Origin: Oscillospiraceae bacterium
GTDB lineage: Bacteria; Bacillota; Clostridia; Oscillospirales; CAG-272
Reading direction: 5' to 3'
Length of the DNA: 64,000 nucleotides
Assembly (NCBI GenBank): GCA_022009675.1
Contig: CP091718.1
Location: 1,178,001-1,242,000, forward strand
Each line of letters opens with the position of its first letter. Positions within the stretch are counted from its first letter, which is position 1. This document shows positions 29,483-38,979 of the stretch, one piece after another. Under the pieces are notes generated by a model. That model was not told the DNA's origin. It did not search any database and saw nothing but the letters and a program-made list of their open reading frames with translations. The position numbers and the translations under genes were made by a program.

Positions 29483-30547
29483 TCAGAACCGGAACAGTTC
29501 GGTCGCGCTGGAGCGCAGGTTCATCTGCGAGTCCACGGCGGGATCGTTCAGCATGGTCATCTCCAGCGTCAGGTGCCGGCGCTCCAGCCGCCGGTTGTCC
29601 GGGGCGGGAACGGGATTTCCCAAATCGTACCTGAGAATCGCGCCGTTGTAGGCGGATGCGTGAGTCAGGCAGTGATAGCCTGTCAGGAAGGCGCCGCTGT
29701 CGCCGTTCAGCACGCCGGAGGACGCGCAGACCGCCCGCGCCGCACTGCGGACGTATTCCAGCTCCATATCCAGCCGGACGGACAGCGTCTCGGTGGTCAG
29801 GGCGCCCGGGGCGTTGAGCGAGAAGGTCAGGCTTCCGCCGTCCGCCGCCATGCGCCATGCCAGCGACAGTCCGTACAGCAGGAACGCCTCCCAGACGCGC
29901 GGGTGGGAGCAGAAAACCTGCTGGTTCTGATCCCGATCCGTGTCGCCGTCGCGGGTTGGCGCCTCCTGCGCAACACAGCCGATTGCCGCCGCCATGCTGC
30001 AGATGCAGTCGGACACGTCCCGCAGACGCACGGTCTGCCTGTCCGGCTGTGGGAACAGCGCCGGCAGTCGTTCGCTCAGCTCGTACGCGGCTTCGGTCAG
30101 CACCTGATAGGTTTCGGCGTCACAGCGTCCGGCTCCCATTGCCCGAACCGACTCGGACACGATCCAGTCCGTCTGCAGAAGTCCCCGGTTGACTGCGGCG
30201 GCACCGCGTTTGCCGGGCACGTGGAAGTGGATCAGCAGTCCCACACCGCAGGCGGGCAGGTAGCGCTTGGAGAGCAAGCCCAATCCGTGCTCGGTCATGA
30301 TGAGCAGCGGACGCGTTTCCTGCGAGCAGAACCACGGTTGCGTTTCTTCCGGGACCTGTACTTCTCTTGTCAGGTAAGCGCCCGGTTCCCACGCTCCCGC
30401 CGGTGCCCGCGAGGCGAGCACATATCCGGACAGTGAGTCGATTCCGAACAGGGCATAGCTGATCCCGTATACGAATCCGTCCGGGATCACTGTGCCCGGC
30501 GGGTAATTGAAGGACCAGCGGGTATAGGAAGTCATGCGCTGAGACAT
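29483..30547 (-). CDS. Unknown conserved-looking protein of 354 residues
   Basis: An intact frame from ATG 30547 (MSQRMTSYTRWSFNYPPGTV) with AAAGGACGG upstream and a -10-like TATAAT at 30588-30583 on the minus strand. No signal peptide or membrane segment is visible. The N-terminal ~110 residues are rich in aromatic and small residues (FVYGISYALFGIDSLSGYVL); the C-terminal half contains a histidine-kinase-like stretch, LTFSLNAPGALTTETLSVRL, but no H-box or N-box convincing enough to call. I cannot name the family. A 9-bp inverted repeat (CCGGTCAGA/TCTGACCGG, 29461-29482) just past the stop may terminate it. Confidence 0.6.
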   Translation of the reverse strand: MSQRMTSYTRWSFNYPPGTVIPDGFVYGISYALFGIDSLSGYVLASRAPAGAWEPGAYLTREVQVPEETQPWFCSQETRPLLIMTEHGLGLLSKRYLPACGVGLLIHFHVPGKRGAAAVNRGLLQTDWIVSESVRAMGAGRCDAETYQVLTEAAYELSERLPALFPQPDRQTVRLRDVSDCICSMAAAIGCVAQEAPTRDGDTDRDQNQQVFCSHPRVWEAFLLYGLSLAWRMAADGGSLTFSLNAPGALTTETLSVRLDMELEYVRSAARAVCASSGVLNGDSGAFLTGYHCLTHASAYNGAILRYDLGNPVPAPDNRRLERRHLTLEMTMLNDPAVDSQMNLRSSATELFRF

Positions 30548-30744
30548 AGGTTCCGTCCTTTCTTCAAATAAAAAATTGGTTTATTATACCATATTTTCAG
30601 CTGAATTTCAATAGTTTTGTGAAGATTACGCACGCCGGAGGAAAAAAATTTTTTTCGGAGTAACAGCCGCGGTGCTGTCTGGGGCACCTTCCCGTTGAGA
30701 ATGCACGCACCGCACATTTGCTCCAAATCATGAGCGAAAACCTG

Positions 30745-30774
30745 TTGACAACAAACCGCTGTCCGGTGTATAAT
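30745..30774 (+). promoter_or_regulatory. Consensus promoter for murG
   Basis: TTGACA (30745-30750), an 18-nt spacer and TATAAT (30769-30774), followed by GAGAGGA before the murG start at 30808. Confidence 0.85.
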
Positions 30775-30807
30775 ATTATAAGGTATCAAGAGAGGATGTG
30801 ACGGAAC

Positions 30808-31947
30808 ATGAGAATCCTGCTCACAGGCGGCGGAACAGCCGGACACGTCAACCCGGCGCTGGCTGTTGCCGATGCACTCCGGGCACGCGATCCGGAGACG
30901 CAGTTCCTGTTTGCGGCGTCGGATATGCCGCGTGATAAGGCAAACGACCTGATCCCCCGCGCAGGGTACGAGTTGCGGCATATCCATATCCGAGGCATGA
31001 GAAGCCCGATCGTACACCCCGCCAATCTCGCCCTGCCGTTCATCATGAGCCGGGCGCGGAGACAGGCACGGGCGCTCATCCGGGCGTTTTCCCCCGACCT
31101 TATCATCGGGACGGGCGGATTTGCCTGCTGGCCCGTGGTGGCGGAGGGCGCGGCGCTGGGTATTCCGACCGCCGTGCATGAGTCCAACGCATTGCCCGGC
31201 AAGGCAATCATGCAGGTCAGGCATCGGGTGGATCGCATATTTATCAACTTTCCGGAAACGGCTGACCGGCTGAACCTGACAGGCAGGGAGAGGGACAGGA
31301 TCATCCGGGTCGGGAACCCCATTCTGCCGGGATTCGGTGCCGTGTCCCGCGCGGACGCACGGAAACAGCTGGGGCTTGCCCCGGACGAGGTGTCCGTGCT
31401 TGCCTTCGGCGGCAGTCTGGGGGCGGAGCGGCTCAATGATGCGCTGGTCGCGCTGGCAGAGCGTGTCGCGCGCGACCTGCCGCACGTCACGCTGACGTTT
31501 GCCGCCGGTAAGCGGGATTACGACCGCACCGCCGCGAACCTGAAGGGCAGTGCCGCCGCGGGGGGCCCCCGCGTCAGCCTGCTGGATTATATTTACGATA
31601 TGCCGGTGCGGATGGCGGCGGCTGACCTCGTGGTGTCCCGCGCGGGTGCCATGACGGTGTCCGAGCTGTCCCTGCTCGGAAAGGCGGCGGTGCTGGTGCC
31701 GTCCCCGTATGTGGCGGACAATCATCAGCTCCGCAACGCGCAGGCGCTGGTACGGGCGGGCGCGGGTGTGTGCGTCGAGGAGGACGGACTGCCGGGCGGT
31801 GCGCTGGAACGCGCCGTCCTGCCGTTGCTGGCGCAATCGGTGGAGCGCGCCGCCATGGGACAGCGTCTGCAGGAGGGCTTCGCCTGCCCGGACGCAAACG
31901 AGAGGCTCTGCGTGGAGCTGCTGCGCCTTGCGCGCGGGCAGGCATGA
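30808..31947 (+). CDS. murG: MurG, undecaprenyl-PP-MurNAc-pentapeptide N-acetylglucosaminyltransferase
   Basis: MurG adds GlcNAc from UDP-GlcNAc to lipid I to make lipid II at the inner face of the cytoplasmic membrane, the last intracellular step of peptidoglycan precursor synthesis. The intact 379-residue GT28 protein begins RILLTGGGTAGHVNPALAVA (the glycine-rich loop), continues with GTGGFACWP and AVHESNALPGKA, and has the C-terminal donor-site region LAFGGSLGAERLND and VSRAGAMTVSELSLLGKAAV. Length is normal. The start ATG 30808 is preceded by AGAGGATG. It is followed by ftsQ/divIB and ftsZ, a partial dcw cluster. Confidence 0.95.
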   Translation: MRILLTGGGTAGHVNPALAVADALRARDPETQFLFAASDMPRDKANDLIPRAGYELRHIHIRGMRSPIVHPANLALPFIMSRARRQARALIRAFSPDLIIGTGGFACWPVVAEGAALGIPTAVHESNALPGKAIMQVRHRVDRIFINFPETADRLNLTGRERDRIIRVGNPILPGFGAVSRADARKQLGLAPDEVSVLAFGGSLGAERLNDALVALAERVARDLPHVTLTFAAGKRDYDRTAANLKGSAAAGGPRVSLLDYIYDMPVRMAAADLVVSRAGAMTVSELSLLGKAAVLVPSPYVADNHQLRNAQALVRAGAGVCVEEDGLPGGALERAVLPLLAQSVERAAMGQRLQEGFACPDANERLCVELLRLARGQA

Positions 31948-31981
31948 TACCGCCGGAGCCGGAAGGAAGGAGATGGTAGCT

Positions 31982-33002
31982 ATGCCATGGCTACAAACGC
32001 AACTGAAACGGGCGGGTGGCGCTTTGCGCGGCGCCCTGTGGCGGATCCGACACAGATCCCGCCCGAAACGCCCGCGGCGGGCGGCGCGTCCGCGCAGATT
32101 CAAAGATAAATTCCTGCAGAAGGGGCGTTTCGGCACGAATGTGCCGCTGAAGAAACGCTTTCGAGCCCTTCGCTGGCTGTATGGGACGGGGGCGGCACTG
32201 CTGGCGATGCTGATCCTGTCCTGCACGGTGCTGGGCGTGTCCTACGCGTGGCTCGTGACCGACATCCGGGTGGAGGGTGCCTCACGGTACCGGGCGGACG
32301 ATCTGCGGGCGGCGCTGGGCGTCCGGACGAACGACCTGATGCTGGGCTTTTCGGCATCCGACACCGAGCGGAGCCTGCGGAAGCAGTTCCCGCTGCTGGC
32401 GTCCGCCTCCCTGCACCGGGCACTGGACGGGACGCTCACGCTGACCGTCCGGGAGGAGGAGACTCTGCTCTATACCCGGCACTACCGGAACTACTACCTG
32501 CTGTCTGCCACGACTCTGCGCGTCATTGCCGTGGATGCGACGCCGGATGCGTGGCTCGGCTATGCCCCCCGCGTATATCGGACTGCCGGAGCAGGCGCGG
32601 CTGCGCGTCGGCGATACGCTGACGTTTGCCTTCCTGCCGTACCCCGGCGAGCGGGAGTCGGGCAACGTAGCCACCTACGAGGTGGAAACAGCCACAGCCG
32701 GGGAGGAATTCGCCTACGTGGATGAGGTGCGTACCGCCATCCTGAACTCCTCTTTGGCTCGTCACGTCACGGGAATGGAGCTGAGTGACCGGTATGACCT
32801 GTGGTTTTTGCTGGACGGAAAGATCAAAATCCGTCTGGGCAACACCGACCGGCTGGCGGACAAGCTGTCCCTGGCGGCGACCGTGCTGGCAAAGCAGACC
32901 GAACCGTCCGGACCGGCATTGCTGGACGCTTCCGATCCCGCCGCTGTCACCTATCGGGAGGCTCCGGATATAACCCTGCCGGATTGGGTGGGCAGCCGAT
33001 GA
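31982..33002 (+). CDS. ftsQ: FtsQ/DivIB cell-division protein, frameshifted once
   Basis: ATG 31982 is preferred over ATG 31973 because the purine-rich ribosome binding site (31961-31972) is correctly spaced only for the former. A basic cytoplasmic N-terminus (~60 residues) is followed by one membrane segment (GAALLAMLILSCTVLGVSYA) and a POTRA domain (LVTDIRVEGASRYRADDLRA), then the beta domain (LPYPGERESGNVATYEVETA). The frame breaks in the C6 run at about 32563-32569 and continues to TGA 33002. About 339 residues. DivIB is part of the divisome complex with FtsL/FtsB that regulates septal peptidoglycan synthesis. Confidence 0.85.
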
Positions 33003-33051
33003 CTGCCGGCGGTTCTAAATTGTGAACATTCCATAAATTTTTTCAAAGCTA

Positions 33052-33080
33052 TTGCTTTTTTGGCAAAAAAACGGTATTAT
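33052..33080 (+). promoter_or_regulatory. Putative ftsZ promoter
   Basis: TTGCTT (33052-33057), a 17-nt spacer and TATTAT (33075-33080), 96 nt upstream of the ftsZ start. The leader (33083-33160) contains an imperfect GC-rich hairpin. Confidence 0.6.
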
Positions 33081-33175
33081 ATAGGTATGGTCAATTCCTG
33101 CAGGCAGCAGGAGCCGTGCCTGCCGCCAGGCGGCACGCCTGAGTGAATAATCCGAGCAAGGGGAGGAAGTAACAT

Positions 33176-34349
33176 ATGACTTTTTGAACACGACGATACC
33201 AATTCGTCCGGCGTAAAAATTGAGGTAATCGGCGTCGGCGGAGGCGGAAACAACGCAGTCAACCGCATGATCAATTCCAACATCAAGGGCGTGGAGTTCG
33301 TCGCCATCAACACCGATGCGCAGGTGCTGAAGAAGTCGGATGCCACGACCAAGCTTGCCATCGGGCAGAAGCTGACCAACGGGTTCGGCGCCGGCGCCAA
33401 TCCGCAGATCGGCGCACGCGCGGCGGAGGAGTCTATTGACGAGATCAAGAAGATTTTGGAGGACGCCGACATGGTGTTCGTCACCGCCGGCATGGGCGGC
33501 GGCACCGGTACCGGTGCGGCTCCTGTTGTGGCGCGGCTTGCCCGGGAGGCGGGCGCACTGACCGTCGGTATCGTGACCAAGCCCTTCACGTTTGAGGGCA
33601 AGCTCCGCATGGCGCAGGCGATAGCCGGCATCAAGGAACTGAGCCAGTACGTGGATTCGCTGGTGGTCATCCCCAACGACCGGCTGTGCCAGATGCCCGA
33701 CACGCCCCGCATTACATTGCAGAATGCGTTTGAGATTGCCGACGGCGTCCTGTCGCAGGGCACCCGCAGCATCTCCGACCTTATCAACGTGCCCAGCTTC
33801 ATCAACCTCGACTTTGCCGATGTTTCCTCCGTCATGAAGGACGCGGGCTACGCGCACATGGGTGTGGGCGTCGGTACCGGCAAGGACAAGGCAGAGGATG
33901 CGGCGCGCAACGCCATCTCCAGCCCCCTGCTGGAGTCCTCTATCGCGGGCGCGCGCGGCGTGCTGATCAGCGTGGTGGCGTCCTCGGATGTCAGCCTCGC
34001 GGATGTGGAGATCGCGTCCACCATGATTTCGGCAGAGGCGGCGCCGGATGCAAACGTCATTTGGGGTGTCAACTTTGACGACGAGATGGACGACAGTATG
34101 CGCGTCACCATCATTGCCACCGGCTTTGACAAGAAGAACGACACGGATGCTCCTGCCGCAGCATCGGACGCCAAGTCGGAGCCCGCTCCGGCGGCTGCGC
34201 CTGCCCCGGCGGCAACGTCCGCCAAGGCAGCCCCCAAGGCATCTGCCAATCCGGCACCTGCCGAGAGTGAGAACAAGCTGCCCAAGGGGTTCGTTGACCG
34301 GCTGACCGCGCTGGACGATGAGCTGTCATCGCTCAAGGGTATCCGGTAA
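33176..34349 (+). CDS. ftsZ: FtsZ, tubulin-like cell-division GTPase, frameshifted at codon 4
   Basis: ATG 33176 has GGGGAGG upstream and reads MTF before a stop caused by a missing or extra base in the T5 run (33181-33185); the next frame continues EHDDTNSSGVKIEVIGVGGG. The GTP-binding loop GGGTGTGAAPVVA (tubulin signature), the T7 loop region and NLDFADVSSVMKDAG are intact. About 390 residues. FtsZ polymerises into the Z-ring. The Ala/Pro-rich linker ends in LPKGFVDRLTALDDELSSLK and does not show the usual (D/E)IPxFLR-type C-terminal peptide that binds FtsA/SepF. The gene is essential, so the shift must be a sequence error. Confidence 0.93.
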
Positions 34350-34370
34350 GACCTGATTTTTGCATGACAG

Positions 34371-34427
34371 GATGCCTCCGGGCTTCCGTGTGCGCCGCAC
34401 CGGCGCACGGAGCCGGAGGCATCTTTT
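34371..34427 (+). terminator. Strong terminator after ftsZ
   Basis: GATGCCTCCGGC (34371-34382) pairs with GCCGGAGGCATC (34412-34423), with a second internal GC-rich stem, followed by T5. A weaker hairpin, CCCGGAA/TTCCGGG (34523-34541), lies further on. Nothing else is seen in 34350-34558. Confidence 0.85.
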
Positions 34428-34558
34428 TGCGCGGGACGGTGCCCCGCCCCCGGCGCACGCAGGCGGCGCGCCTGCACGTGGCAGGGCAAATGTGCCCGCT
34501 CGGTGGCACAAGTGTCGCACATCCCGGAAAAAATTCCGGGAATTTTTGTGTATACCGC

Positions 34559-34587
34559 TTGACCGGAGCGCCCGGCTATGCTATAAT
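34559..34587 (+). promoter_or_regulatory. Promoter of the isomerase/amylase-like cluster
   Basis: TTGACC (34559-34564), a 17-nt spacer and TATAAT (34582-34587), followed by CAGGAGG before the start at 34650. Confidence 0.85.
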
Positions 34588-34649
34588 GGAAGCGTATGGG
34601 GCAGGGAAGCCCCACCGCTAACCGTGAGATCAAACAGGAGGTATTTGCT

Positions 34650-35456
34650 ATGTTGCCAATCGCCATTCAACTGTATTCCGTGCGCGACGACGCAGCCGCC
34701 GATATGCGGGGTACACTGCAGAAGATCAGGGAAATGGGGTACGACGGCGTTGAGTTTGCCGGCCTGCACGGACACACCGCCGAAGAGGTTCGGGAGATGT
34801 GTCAGGAAATCGGACTTTTGCCCCTGTCGGCACACGTGCCGTATGACGAGATGGTCGCCGATCCGGAGGGCGTGCTGGGACAGTATGCCGCCATCGGATG
34901 CCGCTATGTCGCCATTCCGTACCTGATGCCGGAGTACCGCCCCGGAACGCCCGGCTTTGCGGATGTCATCCGGAATGCCGCCATGCTGGGGGAGGTTGCC
35001 AACCGGCTGGGCATGACTCTGCTGTATCATAACCACGATTTTGAGTTCCAGAAGATTGACGGCAAGTACGCGCTGGAGGTGCTGTACGATACCGTGCCCG
35101 CCTCCCTGCTCCAGACCGAGCTGGATGTGTGCTGGGTGCGCGTCGGCGGCGAGGAGCCTGCCGCCTATATCCGCAAGTATACCGGGCGTGCGCCGGTCGT
35201 CCACCTCAAGGACTACGCCGGCGGCAAGTCCGAGCATATGTACGAGCTGATCGGCATTCAGTCCGAGCACGCGCCGGAGGAGCATCCCTTTGAGTTCCGC
35301 CCTGTAGGTTCCGGTGTGCAGGACATCCCCGCCATTCTCGCCGCCGCCGACGATGCCGGCGCGAAGTGGCTGGTTGTCGAGCAGGATCAGCCCTCCATGG
35401 GGCTTACCCCGATGGAGTGCGCCCGCGCGAGCATCGGCTACCTGCGCGGACTGTGA
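34650..35456 (+). CDS. Sugar-phosphate isomerase/epimerase (xylose-isomerase-like TIM barrel)
   Basis: An intact 268-residue protein from ATG 34650, with CAGGAGG 8 nt upstream. The AP-endonuclease-2/xylose-isomerase-like fold is seen in IAIQLYSVRDDAAADMRGTL (strand 1), GYDGVEFAGLHGHTAEEVRE, LLYHNHDFEF (metal-binding His/Glu), TELDVCWVRVGGEEP, VVHLKDYAGG and WLVVEQDQP. Members isomerise or epimerise sugars or inositols using a divalent metal; the substrate cannot be read off. It is followed 13 nt later by a GH13-like lipoprotein and then a Gfo/Idh/MocA oxidoreductase, so a carbohydrate catabolic unit is likely. Confidence 0.88.
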   Translation: MLPIAIQLYSVRDDAAADMRGTLQKIREMGYDGVEFAGLHGHTAEEVREMCQEIGLLPLSAHVPYDEMVADPEGVLGQYAAIGCRYVAIPYLMPEYRPGTPGFADVIRNAAMLGEVANRLGMTLLYHNHDFEFQKIDGKYALEVLYDTVPASLLQTELDVCWVRVGGEEPAAYIRKYTGRAPVVHLKDYAGGKSEHMYELIGIQSEHAPEEHPFEFRPVGSGVQDIPAILAAADDAGAKWLVVEQDQPSMGLTPMECARASIGYLRGL

Positions 35457-35469
35457 GCGGAGGAAGCGT

Positions 35470-37531
35470 ATGAAACGGTACAGATGGACGCTTGCGGCAG
35501 CGCTGCTTGCCGCCCTGCTGGCGCTGGGTGTGTCGGGATGCCGGAATGACGGCGGACCGGCAACCGACAGCGAAACGGACGGGACCGGATCCGTTACGGA
35601 GCCGGCACCCACCGCCGTTGCCTCCGAAACGCCCACCGAAGATCCGACCGAAACCACCGAGTCCGCCACGACAATTCCGGAGGAAATGACCATGGCTCCC
35701 ACCGAAACACTGTCCGTTATCGCGGACGGAAAGACATCGTACACCGTGCTGCCGGGCGCGGGCGTGACCGACGCCTGCCGCGCCGAGCTGGACTGGCTGT
35801 ACGCCGTCATGGATGAAAAAGTACGGCACGCATCCCGCCGAGGCGGAGAGTGGCTCCGGCAAGGTCATCACGTTGACAATGCAGGGCAACAGCCACGACT
35901 GGTCTGTCGAGGTGGATGCGGCGACCGGCACCATCGCGCTGAAGGGCGGCTCCGCCGCCGCGCTGGGACAGGCGATCCGCTATGTCGGAACGCAGTTCTG
36001 CGGCGCCGCGGACGGCAGTCTCACGGTGCCCGTGAACGGCAGCCACACCTACACCTACGCGACCGATAAAATCAACAACAGCAGTCTGCTTTCCTACGAG
36101 GGAAGGGGCACCGCCACGCCCTCCAACGAGAAGGGGACGCTGATGACGCCCGCCTGGCTGGATACAGCCGTCATCGTGGAGGTGCGGCTGGACACCGCCT
36201 CCATCGGCGGTAAGTTCCAGGATTCCCGCGCCCTGATTGACTTCTATGCCGAAGCCGGCGTAAACGTCATCTGGCTCGATCCCATCTACCAGCGCGGTCC
36301 CGGCGGAAACGGCTACGGCAATGTCGGGCTTCACACCGTGGAGCCTGCCCTGACCGGAACGCAGGATATGGCGGAGGGCTGGGCTGTCGTCCGGGATTTC
36401 GTGGAGTATGCCCATTCCAAGGGCGTGTATATCCTGCTCGACCTCGTTTCGTGGGGCACCATGAAGAAGGCGCCGCTGGTCACGGAGCATCCCGACTGGT
36501 TTGCCGGGGAGGCGTGGGGCAACGCCGCCTTCAACTGGAAGAATGAGGAGTTCCGCGAGTGGTTCATTACGCAGGCGGTTCACAATATCCAGTACACCGG
36601 GGCGGACGGCTACCGCTGTGACTGTGAGCCGTTCACCGCCGGGTACGATGTGTATGCCGAGATCCGGAGCAGGCTGAACGCAAACGGGATTTATCCGCTC
36701 ATCATGAGCGAGGACGGCGGGGAGCGCCGGACAGCTTTTGACTGCGAGCAGGACGGCGTGCTGGATTACTCCGCCATGACGCGCGGTCAGCTCTACCAGC
36801 AGACGCAGGCGAATTTCTTTGTGGACGGGTACCTGTCCATGGTCGCATCGGTGCAGAAGGGGCGGGGGCTCGGCTCTGCCGAACAGCAGAGCAAGCGCCG
36901 TACCGCAGGCACCTACCGCTACTACACCAACTGCATCACCAACCACGACTACCAGAACCGCAGTGTCTGCGGCAACCGCCTCAAGATCGGCTACGCCGCC
37001 ATTTACGCGCCCTTCATCCCGGTGTGGTACATGGGCGATGAATTCGGCGTACAGCAGAAGAACGCCGTCCTGTACGACAAGAAGGTGGACTACAGTCAGA
37101 TCGAAACCAATCCGGAGCAGGGGCTGTTCTTTGAGGATGTCAAGCGCATGATTGCCATCCGGCGCTCCTTCCCCGACATTTTCCAGTACTTCCCGCTCAA
37201 CCACCGCGACGCCAATATCTGCAAGGTAAACGTCACCGGGGCGACTGTTACCGACACCAAGACCGACAACTACGCCCGCTTCATGGGGGACAGGATGGTC
37301 ATCGTGGTTGCCAACAACAAAGCGGAACAGTCCGGTGTCTGCACGGTCGGGATCCCCTTCTCGGACGGCTTCACACAGCAGTACTACAACTACCGCGTGA
37401 CCGATCTGCTGACCGGGCGCGTGATCGCCGTCGGACGTGCCGACACGGTCAACAATTTCTCTGCTGTCGTGCCTTACGAGTACTGCGGTGTCTTCCTCGT
37501 GGAGGGCATTGATCCCATCCCGGCGGCGTGA
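35470..37531 (+). CDS. Secreted lipoprotein with a GH13 (alpha-amylase-like) domain, frameshifted once
   Basis: ATG 35470 begins MKRYRWTLAAALLAALLALG and has a lipobox-like VSGC, so it is probably an anchored lipoprotein. A Thr/Glu/Pro-rich linker follows. The frame shifts near 35815, and the rest is a (beta/alpha)8 GH13-like domain: GVNVIWLDPIYQ, region II ADGYRCDCEP (nucleophile Asp), IMSEDGGER (acid Glu) and CITNHDYQNR (third Asp), then a C-terminal beta domain. About 687 residues. It would hydrolyse or rearrange alpha-glucans outside the cell. The residues between linker and barrel (TMQGNSHDWSVEVDAATGTI) look like a GH20-type N-terminal beta domain, unusual for GH13. Confidence 0.83.
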
Positions 37532-37614
37532 GCCCCCCTTTTCCCGGATCTTTTGAAAAAAAGATACATATAACACAGTTCCAAAAAGCAAATGATGCAA
37601 AGGAGATTACGAAT

Positions 37615-38788
37615 ATGGCAGAGAAAAATGGATGCCAAGCTGGATTACGCAAACCAGAAGGTCGAGCAGGTCATCGACACCAATCGCAAGCTGCGCGTCG
37701 GTATCATCGGGTGCGGCTGGATCGCAGATGCGCACATTGATTCCTACAAGCGGATGCCCGATGTCGAGCTGGTCGCGGGCTGCGACCTGATTCCCGGCAA
37801 GGCGGCAGCCTTCTTCAAGCGCAATGGCGTGGAGGGCGTCAAAACCGATTACGCCTCCCACAAGGAGATGCTGGATGACGAGAGCCTGCAGCTGGACGCC
37901 GTGTCCGTCTGCACCTACAACCGTCAGCACGCCGCCCCCACCATCTACGCGCTGAACAAGGGCGTCAATGTCCTGCTGGAGAAGCCCTTCACCGTCACGC
38001 TGGACGAGGCGCTGGAGGTCATGAAGGCGGAGAAGGCGAGCGGCAAGGTGCTGTCCATCGGCTTCCAGCCCCGCCTGGATCCCAACATGCAGATGATCAA
38101 GAAAATCGTCGAGTCCGGCGAGCTGGGCAAGATCTACTACATCCAGACCGGCGGCGGACGCCGGCGCGGCATTCCCACCCCGTTCCCGGAAGTCACCTTC
38201 ATCCGCGATGAGACTGCCGGTCTCGGCGCACTGGCAGATATCGGTTGCTACTCGCTGGATATGGTGCTTAACGCCATCGGCTACCCGAAGCCGCTGTCCG
38301 TGACCGGCTACAAGAGCGACTTCTTCGGCAAGGATCCCACGACCTATCCGGATCACCCCGAGTACGCGCAGAAGTTCGGCGTGGATGATTTCGCCGCCGC
38401 GTTCATCCGGCTGGAGGGCGGTATCATTCTGGACTTCCGCATCGCGTGGGCGATGAACGTTGACACCCCCGGGGACACCATCATTCTGGGTACCAAGGGC
38501 GGTCTGCGCATCCCCTCCACCGACTGCTGGAACGGTTCGGTGGGCGGTCCCATGACCATCTACAAGACCATCGGCGGCATCAACTACGAAACGCAGGTTC
38601 CGATTATCAATGACGGCGGTCCGTCCCTGTTCGACCGCAAGATCCGCTCCTTCCTGGATGCCTGCAAGACCGGCGGCAAGGCGCCCGTCCCCACCTCGCA
38701 GATCATCTACAACCAGGCGATCCTGGACGGCATTGCCCGTTCCGCGAAGCTGGGTCACGAGATCGAGCTGGAGATCCCGGAAGTCTGA
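37615..38788 (+). CDS. Gfo/Idh/MocA-family NAD(P)-dependent oxidoreductase, frameshifted near its start
   Basis: The start is ATG 37615 after AAGGAG; one extra A in the run at 37624-37628 breaks the frame, and removing it gives MAEKMDAKLDYANQKVEQVI. The Rossmann nucleotide-binding motif is RVGIIGCGWIADAHIDSYKR, and the conserved EKPF (LLEKPFTVTLDEALEVMK) is present. The C-terminal domain has GALADIGCYSLDMVLNAIGY. About 391 residues. Members oxidise or reduce sugars, inositols or sugar amines using NAD(P)H. It lies downstream of the amylase-like lipoprotein and is likely part of the same carbohydrate unit. Confidence 0.9.
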
Positions 38789-38807
38789 CGCTGATTGTAT
38801 CAAAAAC

Positions 38808-38851
38808 CACAGGCAAGCCCCCGGCGCAGCTGCGCCGGGGGCTTGCCTGTG
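38808..38851. terminator. 44-bp perfect palindrome between convergent genes
   Basis: CACAGGCAAGCCCCCGGCGC followed by AG (38808-38829) is exactly complementary to 38830-38851, a 22-bp stem with no spacer. It lies between the ends of the convergent oxidoreductase and surface-protein genes and probably acts as a bidirectional terminator, although T-tracts are lacking. Confidence 0.8.
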
Positions 38852-38979
38852 TGTGGTTCGGGGTGGGCGGACGAAAGCGGGGGACCGATGCTGCTCGATC
38901 CCCCGCGAAACGGGTTGCTTTATTCAGAGATTGTCTTTGACCGCAGAGCGTATGCGCCGCTCAAGGATCAAGAATCCCC

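Noticed and set aside
30532..32226. A 564-codon minus-strand frame opposite murG
   Set aside because: It is antisense to murG, is Arg/His-rich and lacks motifs, as expected of a GC-rich shadow frame.
33176..33200. Programmed ribosomal frameshift at the start of ftsZ
   Set aside because: The shift is in a plain T5 run, has no stimulatory structure, and many unrelated genes here show the same kind of break.
35807..37600. A 597-codon open frame on the minus strand opposite the GH13-like gene
   Set aside because: It lies antisense to a protein with clear GH13 motifs. Such long antisense frames are common in GC-rich genes, and it has no family features or ribosome binding site.
37607..38803. A 398-codon minus-strand frame opposite the Gfo/Idh/MocA gene
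   Set aside because: It is a shadow of the oxidoreductase frame; the plus-strand protein has the Rossmann and EKPF motifs.
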